From the NCBI GenBank assembly GCA_964646605.1, contig CAZYEX010000053.1, positions 1-64,000 on the forward strand: a DNA stretch of 64,000 bases, in the 5' to 3' direction. The stretch comes from SBAX01 sp964646605. Its GTDB lineage: Bacteria > Planctomycetota > Phycisphaerae > UBA1845. This document shows, piece by piece, positions 37,445-45,637 of the stretch. A program made the translations under genes and the position numbers. The stretch's first letter is position 1; every line of letters begins with the position of its first letter. The notes beneath the pieces are model-generated. The model saw nothing but the letters and a program-made list of their open reading frames with translations. It was not told the DNA's origin and did not search any database.

Positions 37445-38845
37445 ATGACCATGAAACCACGCACACAGAGGATCGTCGGATGGCTCGCCGCACTGAGTCT
37501 CGGCCCGGCGCTCAGCGCCGCTCCGCCGATGCCGCCGCGGCATGTGCAGCCATACCCGTTGCACACCGGAATTCACGCCCTCTCCACGGATGCGGCGGCG
37601 ACGGCCAATGTCTATCAGGACGTCGTTACCTCGCCGGGCGCGATATGGATGCGCCTGCACTTCGCGGATCACAACCTCGGCCGCGAAAGCTACATCACCA
37701 TCACCTCGTCGCTCGACGGAGATCACCAGCGGCTGGATACACGCTCCATGGCGCCATGGGGCAACGCCTCGGCGTTCTTCAAGGGCGACACCGTGGAAAT
37801 CGAACTGCACGTCGCCCCGGGCGACTCCGGCGTATTCGTCGAACTCGACTGGATCGTGGTCGGCGATCCCGTCGCTGACGGCGGAGTAGCCACGATCTGT
37901 GACTCCGGCGACGAACGCGCTTTGTCCTCCGACAGTCGCGTCGGGCGTTTGTACTTCGGCGGCTGCACGGCCTGGCTGGTTTCCAACGGCGCCGTGCTCA
38001 CGGCCGGTCATTGCGTCGATTTCGACCCCGACGAAACCAACAACGGTTGCGGACCCCTATTGCCCAACGGAATCCTCGACCTCAACGGAGTCGTCGAATT
38101 CAACATCCCCCTTTCCACCGCCGGCGGCAACACCAATCCCGCCGCAGTCGCCGACCAATACCCCATCAACGTCCCCAGCACGGTCTGGAACTTCGACGGA
38201 TGCGGACAGGGACTGGGCAAGGATTACGCGGTTTTTTCCGTCAATGCCAACACCACGACCGGCCTGACCGCCCACGACGCCCAGGGGTTCTTCCGCATGA
38301 CTCGCGAGGTCCCCGCCATCGACGCGACCGTCCGCACCACCGGCTGCGGCTCCGACAGCGGCACCCGCAACTTCGTGCAGCAGACCGACACCGGCACCTA
38401 CGAAGGCGAATCGACAAGCGGTGCCAACTTATGGCACAGTTACCGCGTGGACACCACCGGCGGCACCTCCGGAAGCCCCATCATCTGGGAAGCCAACGGT
38501 TTGACCCTCGGCATCCACACCAACGCCGGATGCACCTCCACGGGCGGGGCCAACAGCGGAACGTCCTTCGAACACTCGCCCGTGGAAACCGCCCTGGAGA
38601 ACTTCCCGGGCGCCAACACGGTCTACGTCGATCGCGGACATCCCCTGCCCGTCGCCGAGGCGGGCACGATCTTCCGCCCCTACAACACCCTCCCCGAAGG
38701 CATCGCTGCCGTCCTCGACGGCGGAATCCTTAGCGTGGTCGAGGGCAACTATCCGGCCTCCGAGGGAAACACTTTCCTCATCGGCGACGACGGACGGGCC
38801 ATGTGGATCCGCGCTCCGGTGGGGACCGTTACCATTGGGGACTAA
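37445..38845 (+). CDS. Secreted trypsin-like (S1) serine protease
   Basis: 466 residues with a signal peptide (IVGWLAALSLGPALSAAPP). An N-terminal beta domain of about 140 residues precedes the peptidase. The triad is intact: His in VLTAGHCVDFD (about 187), Asp in GKDYAVF (about 259), Ser in TTGGTSGSPIIWE (about 341). Cysteines in CTAWLVSNG and the AGHC region allow the usual disulphide. The C-terminus has a segment VYVDRGHPLPVAEAGTIFRP of unknown role, reminiscent of the beginning of a parallel beta-helix. It follows the FTYQGQL cluster by 19 bases and may be in its transcript. Confidence 0.85.
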   Translation: MTMKPRTQRIVGWLAALSLGPALSAAPPMPPRHVQPYPLHTGIHALSTDAAATANVYQDVVTSPGAIWMRLHFADHNLGRESYITITSSLDGDHQRLDTRSMAPWGNASAFFKGDTVEIELHVAPGDSGVFVELDWIVVGDPVADGGVATICDSGDERALSSDSRVGRLYFGGCTAWLVSNGAVLTAGHCVDFDPDETNNGCGPLLPNGILDLNGVVEFNIPLSTAGGNTNPAAVADQYPINVPSTVWNFDGCGQGLGKDYAVFSVNANTTTGLTAHDAQGFFRMTREVPAIDATVRTTGCGSDSGTRNFVQQTDTGTYEGESTSGANLWHSYRVDTTGGTSGSPIIWEANGLTLGIHTNAGCTSTGGANSGTSFEHSPVETALENFPGANTVYVDRGHPLPVAEAGTIFRPYNTLPEGIAAVLDGGILSVVEGNYPASEGNTFLIGDDGRAMWIRAPVGTVTIGD

Positions 38846-38953
38846 GACGCGCTCGAATGCAGTGCCATTAACATGGCACCTTCCCGGGCGAGACGGGAAA
38901 GATTCGGCGCAGAGTGGGTTGCCACACACCCTTGGAGAGATGCGGCCCTACGT

Positions 38954-40228
38954 TTAGACGGTCTGTTTTTCTTGGGGCGAGACGAGCTTGAGAAGCAGCC
39001 GGGTGATGCGCCGCGGTTCGGCGGTGAGGACCTGGATGCCCACGTTGTCGTGCTCGCAGAACTCCCCGGCCTTGGGAATTTTCCCCAGCGTGCTGAAGAC
39101 GAACCCGCCGATGGTTTCGTAGTCGCGGTTGTCGGGCAGACCCAGGTGCAGTTGGTCGTTCAGGTCGTCGATGCGCATGCGGGCGTCCACTTCGTAGGTG
39201 TGTTCGTCGATGCGCTTGAGTTCCGCGGGTTCCGCCGGCTCGTACTCGTCGCCGATCTCCCCCACCAATTCCTCGAGAATGTCCTCGATGGTGACCAGAC
39301 CCGCGGTTCCTCCGTACTCGTCGAGGACGACGGCCATGTGTACCTTCTCCCGTTGAAAATCTCGAAGAAGGTCGCCGACCAGTTTCGACTCGGGGATGAA
39401 CACCGCTTTGCGCATGATATCGCGCGGATCGAAGGGACCGCCTACCGCTCGTCCGAGGAGGTCCTTGGCGTAGAGGATGCCCAGGATCGTGTCGATGGTG
39501 CCGTCGTAGACGGGGATGCGCGAGTGGCCTTGGATGCGGATCAGTTCGAAAATGGACGACAACTCCACGTCGGCGGGCACGGCCACGATCTCGGTCCGCG
39601 GGGTCATGATCTCGACCACCCGCTGTTCGCCAAGTTCCATGACCGACTCGATCATCTCCTTTTCCTGCTCATCGACGGCCCCGTGCAACTCTCCCTCGCT
39701 GACCACGTCGAGGATTTCCTGCTCGAGTTCGTCGGCCAGCGTCTTGGGATCGCGGATCGGAGCACCGATCAGGCGTCGAACCAGGGGATCGAAGAGCTGC
39801 AGAAAAACGATGAGCGGGTAGCAGACCCATCGCAGCACTTCGAGCAAGGGCAGAAAGCGGATGACCAGCCAATCGCTGGAATACTCGGCCCAGGCGTAGG
39901 GGATGGCCACGCCGAAGATCAGAAGAAAGGTCCAGGCGACCACGCACCCGGCGGCAATGCGACGAAAGTCGTCGGGAGTCTGACGGGTCTCAAAGTAGTA
40001 CAACACCGTGACGAAGAGGACGAGCACGGCCGCGGAGCGCAGCGCCGCCGTCACCAGCAGATACTGCCCGCGGCAGGCGAGAAACCGGTCGAAGGCCGCG
40101 GCGCGCCCGCGACGCTCGAACCACTCCGCAAGCCGACCCTTGGCCGGGGAGCGAAGAGCAAGGTTGAGCGTCGAAAAGAGCGACAGCGACGCCAAACCGA
40201 TCAACCCCAGCCACAGCACCCAGTTCAT
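38954..40228 (-). CDS. CNNM/CorC-HlyC family transporter-like protein with CBS pair
   Basis: 424 residues: an N-terminal CNNM/DUF21 membrane part of about 170 residues with several spans (VLYYFETRQTPDD follows the second), a CBS domain pair (IMTPRTEIVAVPADVELSSI through VLDEYGGTAGLVTIEDILEE, about 205-325) and a CorC_HlyC transporter-associated domain (HTYEVDARMRIDDLNDQLHL) at the end. Proteins of this family are linked to magnesium and cobalt efflux. Its start overlaps the stop of ybeY (ATGA). Last gene of the operon. Confidence 0.9.
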   Translation of the reverse strand: MNWVLWLGLIGLASLSLFSTLNLALRSPAKGRLAEWFERRGRAAAFDRFLACRGQYLLVTAALRSAAVLVLFVTVLYYFETRQTPDDFRRIAAGCVVAWTFLLIFGVAIPYAWAEYSSDWLVIRFLPLLEVLRWVCYPLIVFLQLFDPLVRRLIGAPIRDPKTLADELEQEILDVVSEGELHGAVDEQEKEMIESVMELGEQRVVEIMTPRTEIVAVPADVELSSIFELIRIQGHSRIPVYDGTIDTILGILYAKDLLGRAVGGPFDPRDIMRKAVFIPESKLVGDLLRDFQREKVHMAVVLDEYGGTAGLVTIEDILEELVGEIGDEYEPAEPAELKRIDEHTYEVDARMRIDDLNDQLHLGLPDNRDYETIGGFVFSTLGKIPKAGEFCEHDNVGIQVLTAEPRRITRLLLKLVSPQEKQTV

Positions 40229-40737
40229 GATCGCCTCGCGCGGGTGGACGGCCGCGGAGCGGTTCCACCAAAAACCGCGCCGATCCCCAAGGAGCCGAGG
40301 ATTTCATCCTCGAGGCGGTGCATACGGGCCGCGCCGCGCGCCGTCCGATCGTCGTGGCCCAGGAGGTGCAGCAACCCGTGTACGGCATACAAAGCCAATT
40401 CCGCGTCCACGGCGTGACCTCGTCGTTTCGCCTCGCGCGCCGCGGTGTCCACGGAGAGAACGATCTCCCCGTCCACGCGGTGGGCGCCTTCGCTTCCGTT
40501 CAGATCGAAGCTCAACACGTCGGTGGGTCCGCGGCGTCCCAGGAACGTGCGATGGAGGTCGGCCATGGTCGCGTCGTCCACCAGGGCGACGCTCAGGCAG
40601 GCGCGTTTCACTCCGTGCAACCGTAGGGTGGCCCCGATCGCTCGGCGGATGGGCGCAACCCGACCGGCCTTGACTCGGTCGAGTGTGGTAATGGCGATGG
40701 AGTCGACCGCGGTGCGACCTGATCCACGGAGTTTCAT
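40225..40737 (-). CDS. ybeY: Endoribonuclease YbeY
   Basis: About 170 residues from ATG 40737. The zinc site HGLLHLLGHDDRT (H-x3-H-x5-H) at about residue 119 is diagnostic for this rRNA maturation and ribosome quality-control RNase. GPTDVLSFDL and DGEIVLSVDTAA are typical companions. The ATG overlaps the preceding gene stop as ATGA. The reading frame is open to 40992, but the earlier start would overlap the upstream gene heavily. Confidence 0.93.
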   Translation of the reverse strand: MKLRGSGRTAVDSIAITTLDRVKAGRVAPIRRAIGATLRLHGVKRACLSVALVDDATMADLHRTFLGRRGPTDVLSFDLNGSEGAHRVDGEIVLSVDTAAREAKRRGHAVDAELALYAVHGLLHLLGHDDRTARGAARMHRLEDEILGSLGIGAVFGGTAPRPSTRARRS

Positions 40738-43070
40738 ATGCTCATCCGCACCGGCTCGACGGCGTCGGGTCCCGGTTTTCGCGTCTTCTGATAGGCCACG
40801 CGACCGTGATAGATTCCGCACAGCGACTTCACCAACGACTCCTCGACCAGCCGGATTTCCCGCAGGGTAATGTCGCAGTCGTCGAATTGTCCGTCGGTCA
40901 GGCGGTCCATCACCATCTGGTGTACGGTGCTCTCGATGCGACCGACGGTCGCCTCGGGCAAAGCTCGCACCGCCCCCTCGACTCCGTCGCACATCATCAA
41001 CACCGCGGATTCCTTGGAGCGCGGTTTGGGACCCGGATAGCGAAAATCGGATTCGGCGACTTCGCGGTCGTGTCGCCCGCTGGCCACCAAGGGTTGCTTG
41101 TCGCTGGCTACGCGGTGGAAGTAGCGGACCACCGTCGTGCCGTGGTGCTCGGCGATGAACTGGTGGAGGACTCGCGGCAGTCGATATTGTCGGGCGAGTT
41201 CCAAACCGTCTTTAACGTGACCAAGGATGATCAGCAAGCTCATGGTCGGAGCCAAGTTCTCGTGGCGGCTGATGCGTCCCTCCTGGTTCTCGGTGAAATA
41301 GGCCGGACGGTGGATCTTCCCGATGTCGTGGTACAAGGCCCCGACTTGGGCGAGGAGCCCGTTGGCGTCGATCCGTTCGCAGGCTGCCTCCGCCAGGGTT
41401 CCTAGCACGAGGCTGTGGTTGTAGGTTCCCGTCGCCTCGCGGGCCAGGAGTTGGAGCATCGGGCGCGTGGGATCACGCCATTCCAATAGCGTCAGCGACG
41501 TGGCCACGCGGAACAGCCGTTCGATGAAGGGCAGGGTGCCGGAAATCACGAACGCCGCCATCAAGGCAGAGGCGCCGGCCCATAGGGCGTGCTGCAGCAG
41601 GAACTTCGGTGTTTGCCCCTCGATCAATCCCCCCCCCGCGGCAGCGAGCATCACCGCCAAACCCGTCACCAATCCGACCTGGATGAGCTTGGTGCGGGTG
41701 CGGATTTGATCTAGCTGATACACCGTGGTGGCCACGCCCAGCAGCAACATCAGCAGGAAGGGGAGGTGATTGCGCAGCGTCGTGGCAGTGAGCACGGCCA
41801 AGATGCACATGGCCCCGACCGCGAATCGCCGCGGATAGGCGATGCTCATGACGCTGGCCGCGATCATGCAGGGACCCAGCACCAGTTCGGGAATGTGGGG
41901 CCACTTGAGGTCCACCAGCCGCGCCGCCGCCAGCGTCGCCAACATCAGCAGGGCAAAGGACACGATCCGAACCTGGTGCTCGAACATCGTGGGTTGATAC
42001 AAGCGGGTGTACACCAGCAGCCCCATCGACAGGAGCACCACCAGCGTCACCAGCCCCGCGCGTTGCAACCATCGCGCCTGACGCAGGCCGGCGGACTGGG
42101 GCGATCCCAGTTCCAGAAACGCCAGGTAAGCGGCTTGGTGGGCTTCGAGGAGCGCGTAGCTTTCTTGCGACAACAAGCCCGGACGGATGTAGGGCTGGTC
42201 CTTTTCGTACTTGGTCCAGGCCGGCGGGGTCAGCTCCTCGGCCTTTTGCATGGCCTCGGCGGTGCGATCCTGAGCGTACACGATCGTCGGTTGCTCACGA
42301 AACACGGCCATGACCGCGGCCTCCGCCGTCGAGCGGAGTTCATAGGCCGGAATCTTCCGCGCCACGATCGAGGCGCTGCCCTGCAAGGCCTTGTCGTTCC
42401 CCTGTTGAACCAGCTCCGAATGGGGAATGGATGCCACAGTTGTGTCACCGCTGTCCGACCGCGTCTCGAGAAGGATGAAGTCCCCGGCGCTGGGCGGATC
42501 GCGCGGCTCTTTGTACAACCCGCGCACCACGAACTGGTTTTCCAGGGGCAGACGGTCGTTCCACTCTTCAAACTGTTTCCGCCCCGCATCCTCGGGCATG
42601 TCCACCAAGGTCCGCAGGCGCTCGTAGGCCGCACGATCCGCGGACCACTTGAGGTTGTCCATCGCCGTTGCGTAGTCCTCGAAGGCGTCGGCGTCGGCGG
42701 CCACCTGGTAGAGACGCTTCAGATCAGCGCGAATTCGACCGTAAGTCAACGCAGGGTCAGTCACCGCGTAGTAGCTGGGCGTCTTGGCCCGCGCCGCCTT
42801 GCGCTCCGTCTCCGTCTGCGTCGGATCGGGAACCTGGAATTGGACCTTCGCGTAGATCGGTTGTTCGATGCGCTGCCCGACGACGTAATCCAAACTCTGT
42901 TCGCCGACCAGGGCGATCCCCGCCGCCGAGGCCACAAAGAGCGCTCCCAGGAAGCTGGGCCAGGAGAAAACTCCCTGTAGAATCTGCAACCAGCCCGCTT
43001 GAGCCGCACGCGTGCGTTGCTCGCGCAGTTGCCGTGATCGAATGTCTCGTTTGAAGCCGAAGCCGAACAT
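40734..43070 (-). CDS. 7TM receptor-type HD phosphohydrolase (PgpH-like)
   Basis: 778 residues. N-terminal helix and first span (FLGALFVASAAGIALVGEQS), an extracytoplasmic 7TMR-HDED domain (about 60-310, with VPDPTQTETERKAARAKTPS), a block of seven spans, and a C-terminal HD domain: TGTYNHSLVLGTLAEAACER, ALYHDIGKIHRP (about 578), FIAEHHGTT. In Listeria PgpH this domain cleaves cyclic di-AMP; that activity is an inference here. Sits between phoH and ybeY in a widely conserved order. Confidence 0.9.
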   Translation of the reverse strand: MFGFGFKRDIRSRQLREQRTRAAQAGWLQILQGVFSWPSFLGALFVASAAGIALVGEQSLDYVVGQRIEQPIYAKVQFQVPDPTQTETERKAARAKTPSYYAVTDPALTYGRIRADLKRLYQVAADADAFEDYATAMDNLKWSADRAAYERLRTLVDMPEDAGRKQFEEWNDRLPLENQFVVRGLYKEPRDPPSAGDFILLETRSDSGDTTVASIPHSELVQQGNDKALQGSASIVARKIPAYELRSTAEAAVMAVFREQPTIVYAQDRTAEAMQKAEELTPPAWTKYEKDQPYIRPGLLSQESYALLEAHQAAYLAFLELGSPQSAGLRQARWLQRAGLVTLVVLLSMGLLVYTRLYQPTMFEHQVRIVSFALLMLATLAAARLVDLKWPHIPELVLGPCMIAASVMSIAYPRRFAVGAMCILAVLTATTLRNHLPFLLMLLLGVATTVYQLDQIRTRTKLIQVGLVTGLAVMLAAAGGGLIEGQTPKFLLQHALWAGASALMAAFVISGTLPFIERLFRVATSLTLLEWRDPTRPMLQLLAREATGTYNHSLVLGTLAEAACERIDANGLLAQVGALYHDIGKIHRPAYFTENQEGRISRHENLAPTMSLLIILGHVKDGLELARQYRLPRVLHQFIAEHHGTTVVRYFHRVASDKQPLVASGRHDREVAESDFRYPGPKPRSKESAVLMMCDGVEGAVRALPEATVGRIESTVHQMVMDRLTDGQFDDCDITLREIRLVEESLVKSLCGIYHGRVAYQKTRKPGPDAVEPVRMSI

Positions 43071-43187
43071 AGGTCGTTGCCGATCCAGCGGGCAGGAGCG
43101 CAGGTTTACGCTTTCATCCTATCGGACCGAGTTCCGCGGGCATCTCCGTCCGGTCCAAACCGCTCGACGCGCGGGTTGGAAGGGAGA

Positions 43188-44135
43188 TTATTCTCGGACG
43201 CTGCGGTCATTTCTCCCATAGGCCTCGACCACATGCTGAACCAATTGATGCCGGACAATGTCCACCTTGCCCAATCGCACCACGCCCACGCCGGGGACGG
43301 ACTCCAACCGCCGAACCCCGTGGATCAAACCGCTGACTTCGCTGTTGGGCAGATCGCTTTGACTGTCATCGCCTGTCACCACCATTTTGCTGTGATGACC
43401 CAAGCGGGTCAGGAACATCAACATCTGGGCCACGGTGGCGTTCTGCGCTTCGTCGAGGATGATCGCCGCGTGGTTGAGCGTCCGCCCGCGCATAAACGCC
43501 AGCGGAATCACCTCGATCACGTCGTTCTGCAAAAAGCGCCGAATCTGATCGTAGGGCATCATGTCGTGCATGGCGTCAAACAGCGGGCGCAGATACGGGT
43601 TGACCTTGGCCTGCAAATCGCCGGGAAGGAACCCGAGTTTCTCGCCGGCCTCGACCGCCGGACGGGCCAGTACGATCCGCTTGATCTTGTGCTGCTTGAG
43701 TAGGGAAATCGAGACCGCCACGGCCAGGAACGTCTTGCCGGTGCCCGCCGGTCCCAGACAAAACGTCAGATCGTGGTTGAGAATCGCCTCCACGTAGAGC
43801 CGCTGGCCCTCTCCCTTGGGAACGATCGTGGCGGCCGAGGAGAACACGTCGATCCCCCCGCGTCGATCCCCCCGCGCGTCGTCGTTGGCGTCGGAGATGG
43901 AGGCTTCCAGGAACTCGTTGGGCACGTCCGCGTTTTCGCGAAGGAAGCGCTGCAACTCCTCGATGACCAGGGTCGCCCGGCGGACACCCTCGGGCGAACC
44001 GCTGATGTGAACGATGCCGTCGCGGGCGCTCATGCGCACGTCGAACGCCGCCCGAATCATTCGCAGGTTTCGGTCCGCGGTCCCATAGAGCGCCGCGCGG
44101 CGCGAGGGGTCCTCGATAGGAATGCTCAGTTCCAA
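43188..44135 (-). CDS. PhoH-like ATPase
   Basis: 315 residues. N-terminal 100 residues contain a KH-like RNA-binding region (RMSARDGIVHISGSPEGVRR), followed by the PhoH ATPase domain with Walker A GPAGTGKTFLA (about 127) and Walker B ILDEAQNATVAQML. The usual ending KVDIVRHQLVQHVVEAY is present. PhoH proteins next to ybeY are thought to act in RNA metabolism. It is transcribed with the HD phosphohydrolase 117 bases downstream; 103 bases separate it from cdsA upstream. Confidence 0.92.
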   Translation of the reverse strand: MELSIPIEDPSRRAALYGTADRNLRMIRAAFDVRMSARDGIVHISGSPEGVRRATLVIEELQRFLRENADVPNEFLEASISDANDDARGDRRGGIDVFSSAATIVPKGEGQRLYVEAILNHDLTFCLGPAGTGKTFLAVAVSISLLKQHKIKRIVLARPAVEAGEKLGFLPGDLQAKVNPYLRPLFDAMHDMMPYDQIRRFLQNDVIEVIPLAFMRGRTLNHAAIILDEAQNATVAQMLMFLTRLGHHSKMVVTGDDSQSDLPNSEVSGLIHGVRRLESVPGVGVVRLGKVDIVRHQLVQHVVEAYGRNDRSVRE

Positions 44136-44238
44136 CTGTGCTTAGACTTCCACGGGCGGCCCCGCCCGTCTCCTCGAACGCATCCCGAAGCATCCCAGCT
44201 TCGGCCCCAGTCGTCGCCAGCCCCTTGTCAACCGACCC

Positions 44239-45240
44239 TCATACCACGTCCCACACAGCGCTCAGCAGGAACCACGCAACCGGCATGGCGAACATGGGGC
44301 TGTCAATCAGGTCCAATATACCACCATACCGCGGAATCAAGTCACCGGAATCCTTAACGCCACTGTCCCGTTTCAAGCAAGACTCGAATAAATCTCCGAT
44401 TTGGCCGGCCGCCGACATCGCCAAGCCGAAAAGCACCGCCCGCAGGAGCGGTGGGATGCCGTCCGGGGTGTGGTCGATCGAAAAGGATCGGGCCGAATCA
44501 TGGACGATAGAGAGCAGAAAGTGATCGGGCGGACCGATCGTCCCGGCGATCGTCGGTGCGAGGGCGATGAAGGCGGCGGCGAGCGCACTGCCCACCAACC
44601 CGCCGACCGCGCCCTCGATCGACTTGGCCGGGCTGACGGAGGGGATCAGTTTGTGACGACCGATCGTACTCCCGACGAAATAGGCGCCGATGTCGGAAGC
44701 CTTGGTGACCAGCAATGTAGTCAGTAGCAACCACGCCCCCTCTTGCGCGGGGATGTCCCGCCCACATCGCAGCATCAATCCCAGCGAACCCAGGAACCCT
44801 AGATAAAACACGATCAGCAGAGTGGCGCCCGCGTTGTGGATTGAACCGCGCGGGTCGCGGCGCAGGACGATCAATAGCCCGGTCCCCAGGGGCGCCGCCA
44901 TCAAGATCGAAAGCTGCCACATCCAGCCCTCCTGCGAAGCGACCTCCGACCCCAGCCAGCCTGCCGCCGACAACCAAGGGGCCAGGAGCAGCGCGAGAAT
45001 CATGAGGTTGGCAAACCCGCTGTGCGGACGGATGCCCTTGGCCCGCATGATGCGGCTGAGTTCGACGGAGGCGCGCAAAAGCACGACGACAAAGAGAAGT
45101 GGGATGAGGCTCCCTCGGCGGAGGAGGTCGCCGAAGGGCCCAGCGACGGCGACGGCCTCTCGGGCGATCACCACGTCCTGCACGAAAAGCAGAACCAGAA
45201 CCGCAATGGCGAGGGCCCCGTATCCGATGCGCTGGATCAT
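44239..45240 (-). CDS. cdsA: Phosphatidate cytidylyltransferase (CDP-diacylglycerol synthase)
   Basis: About 333 residues in the membrane. Makes CDP-diacylglycerol from CTP and phosphatidate for phospholipid synthesis. Multiple hydrophobic spans and the family signature SGVKDSGDLIPRYGGILDLI followed by DSPMFAMP near the C-terminus (about 298-325) identify it. Also DIGAYFVGSTIGRHKLIPSV and SPAKSIEG in the middle. The ATG at 45240 is preferred; 45291 is an alternative. The frame continues upstream to 45615 over what is a dockerin remnant, so the long version is unlikely. Confidence 0.88.
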   Translation of the reverse strand: MIQRIGYGALAIAVLVLLFVQDVVIAREAVAVAGPFGDLLRRGSLIPLLFVVVLLRASVELSRIMRAKGIRPHSGFANLMILALLLAPWLSAAGWLGSEVASQEGWMWQLSILMAAPLGTGLLIVLRRDPRGSIHNAGATLLIVFYLGFLGSLGLMLRCGRDIPAQEGAWLLLTTLLVTKASDIGAYFVGSTIGRHKLIPSVSPAKSIEGAVGGLVGSALAAAFIALAPTIAGTIGPPDHFLLSIVHDSARSFSIDHTPDGIPPLLRAVLFGLAMSAAGQIGDLFESCLKRDSGVKDSGDLIPRYGGILDLIDSPMFAMPVAWFLLSAVWDVV

Positions 45241-45328
45241 GGGCCAGGGTTCTACGTTGCGTAGGACCGGGCTGCAACAAGGGCGGATCATCGAGGGGGC
45301 GGACCGACTCCCGGCGGGTGGGCGAGGG

Positions 45329-45421
45329 TCAGGGGGCGAATGGCGTGGTCTGCAAGGCCGCGAAGTCGAGAAAGTCCACGTCGCCGTCGGCGTTGAAGTC
45401 GAACGCAGGGCATACAATTGC
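45329..45421 (-). pseudogene. Orphan dockerin-repeat remnant
   Basis: The minus strand reads VCPAFDFNADGDVDFLDFAA followed by LQTTPFAP and a stop at 45329-45331. This is the last calcium-loop repeat of a dockerin domain. No gene body precedes it: upstream are short AATTGCC-type repeats. It lies directly ahead of cdsA and overlaps the spurious 5' extension of that frame. Confidence 0.55.
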
Positions 45422-45581
45422 CAATTGCCAAGTTCCAATTGTCTTTTTTCGATCAGTGCCGCGACCGACGGCGCGACCGAACAGGGAGCGTCGTCCCCGG
45501 AGTTCCGCGGCAACGCGGAACGTAGGGCGAGGGAGCGGTGTTGGACGACCGATGGGACCGATTGCCGATCGGCGCTCAGAG

Positions 45582-45601
45582 CCGCGGGCGCGAGCCCGCG
45601 G
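45582..45601. repeat. Perfect hairpin CCGCGGGC-GCGA-GCCCGCGG
   Basis: An 8-bp stem with a GCGA tetraloop, in the space just past the 3' end of the IPTL-CTERM gene at 45638. It resembles the palindrome at 20951-20966. It could serve as a weak terminator for that minus-strand gene, but no T-run follows. Confidence 0.5.
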
Positions 45602-45637
45602 ACCCTCAGACCCACCCGCGCCGGCGACGAGTGTTGA

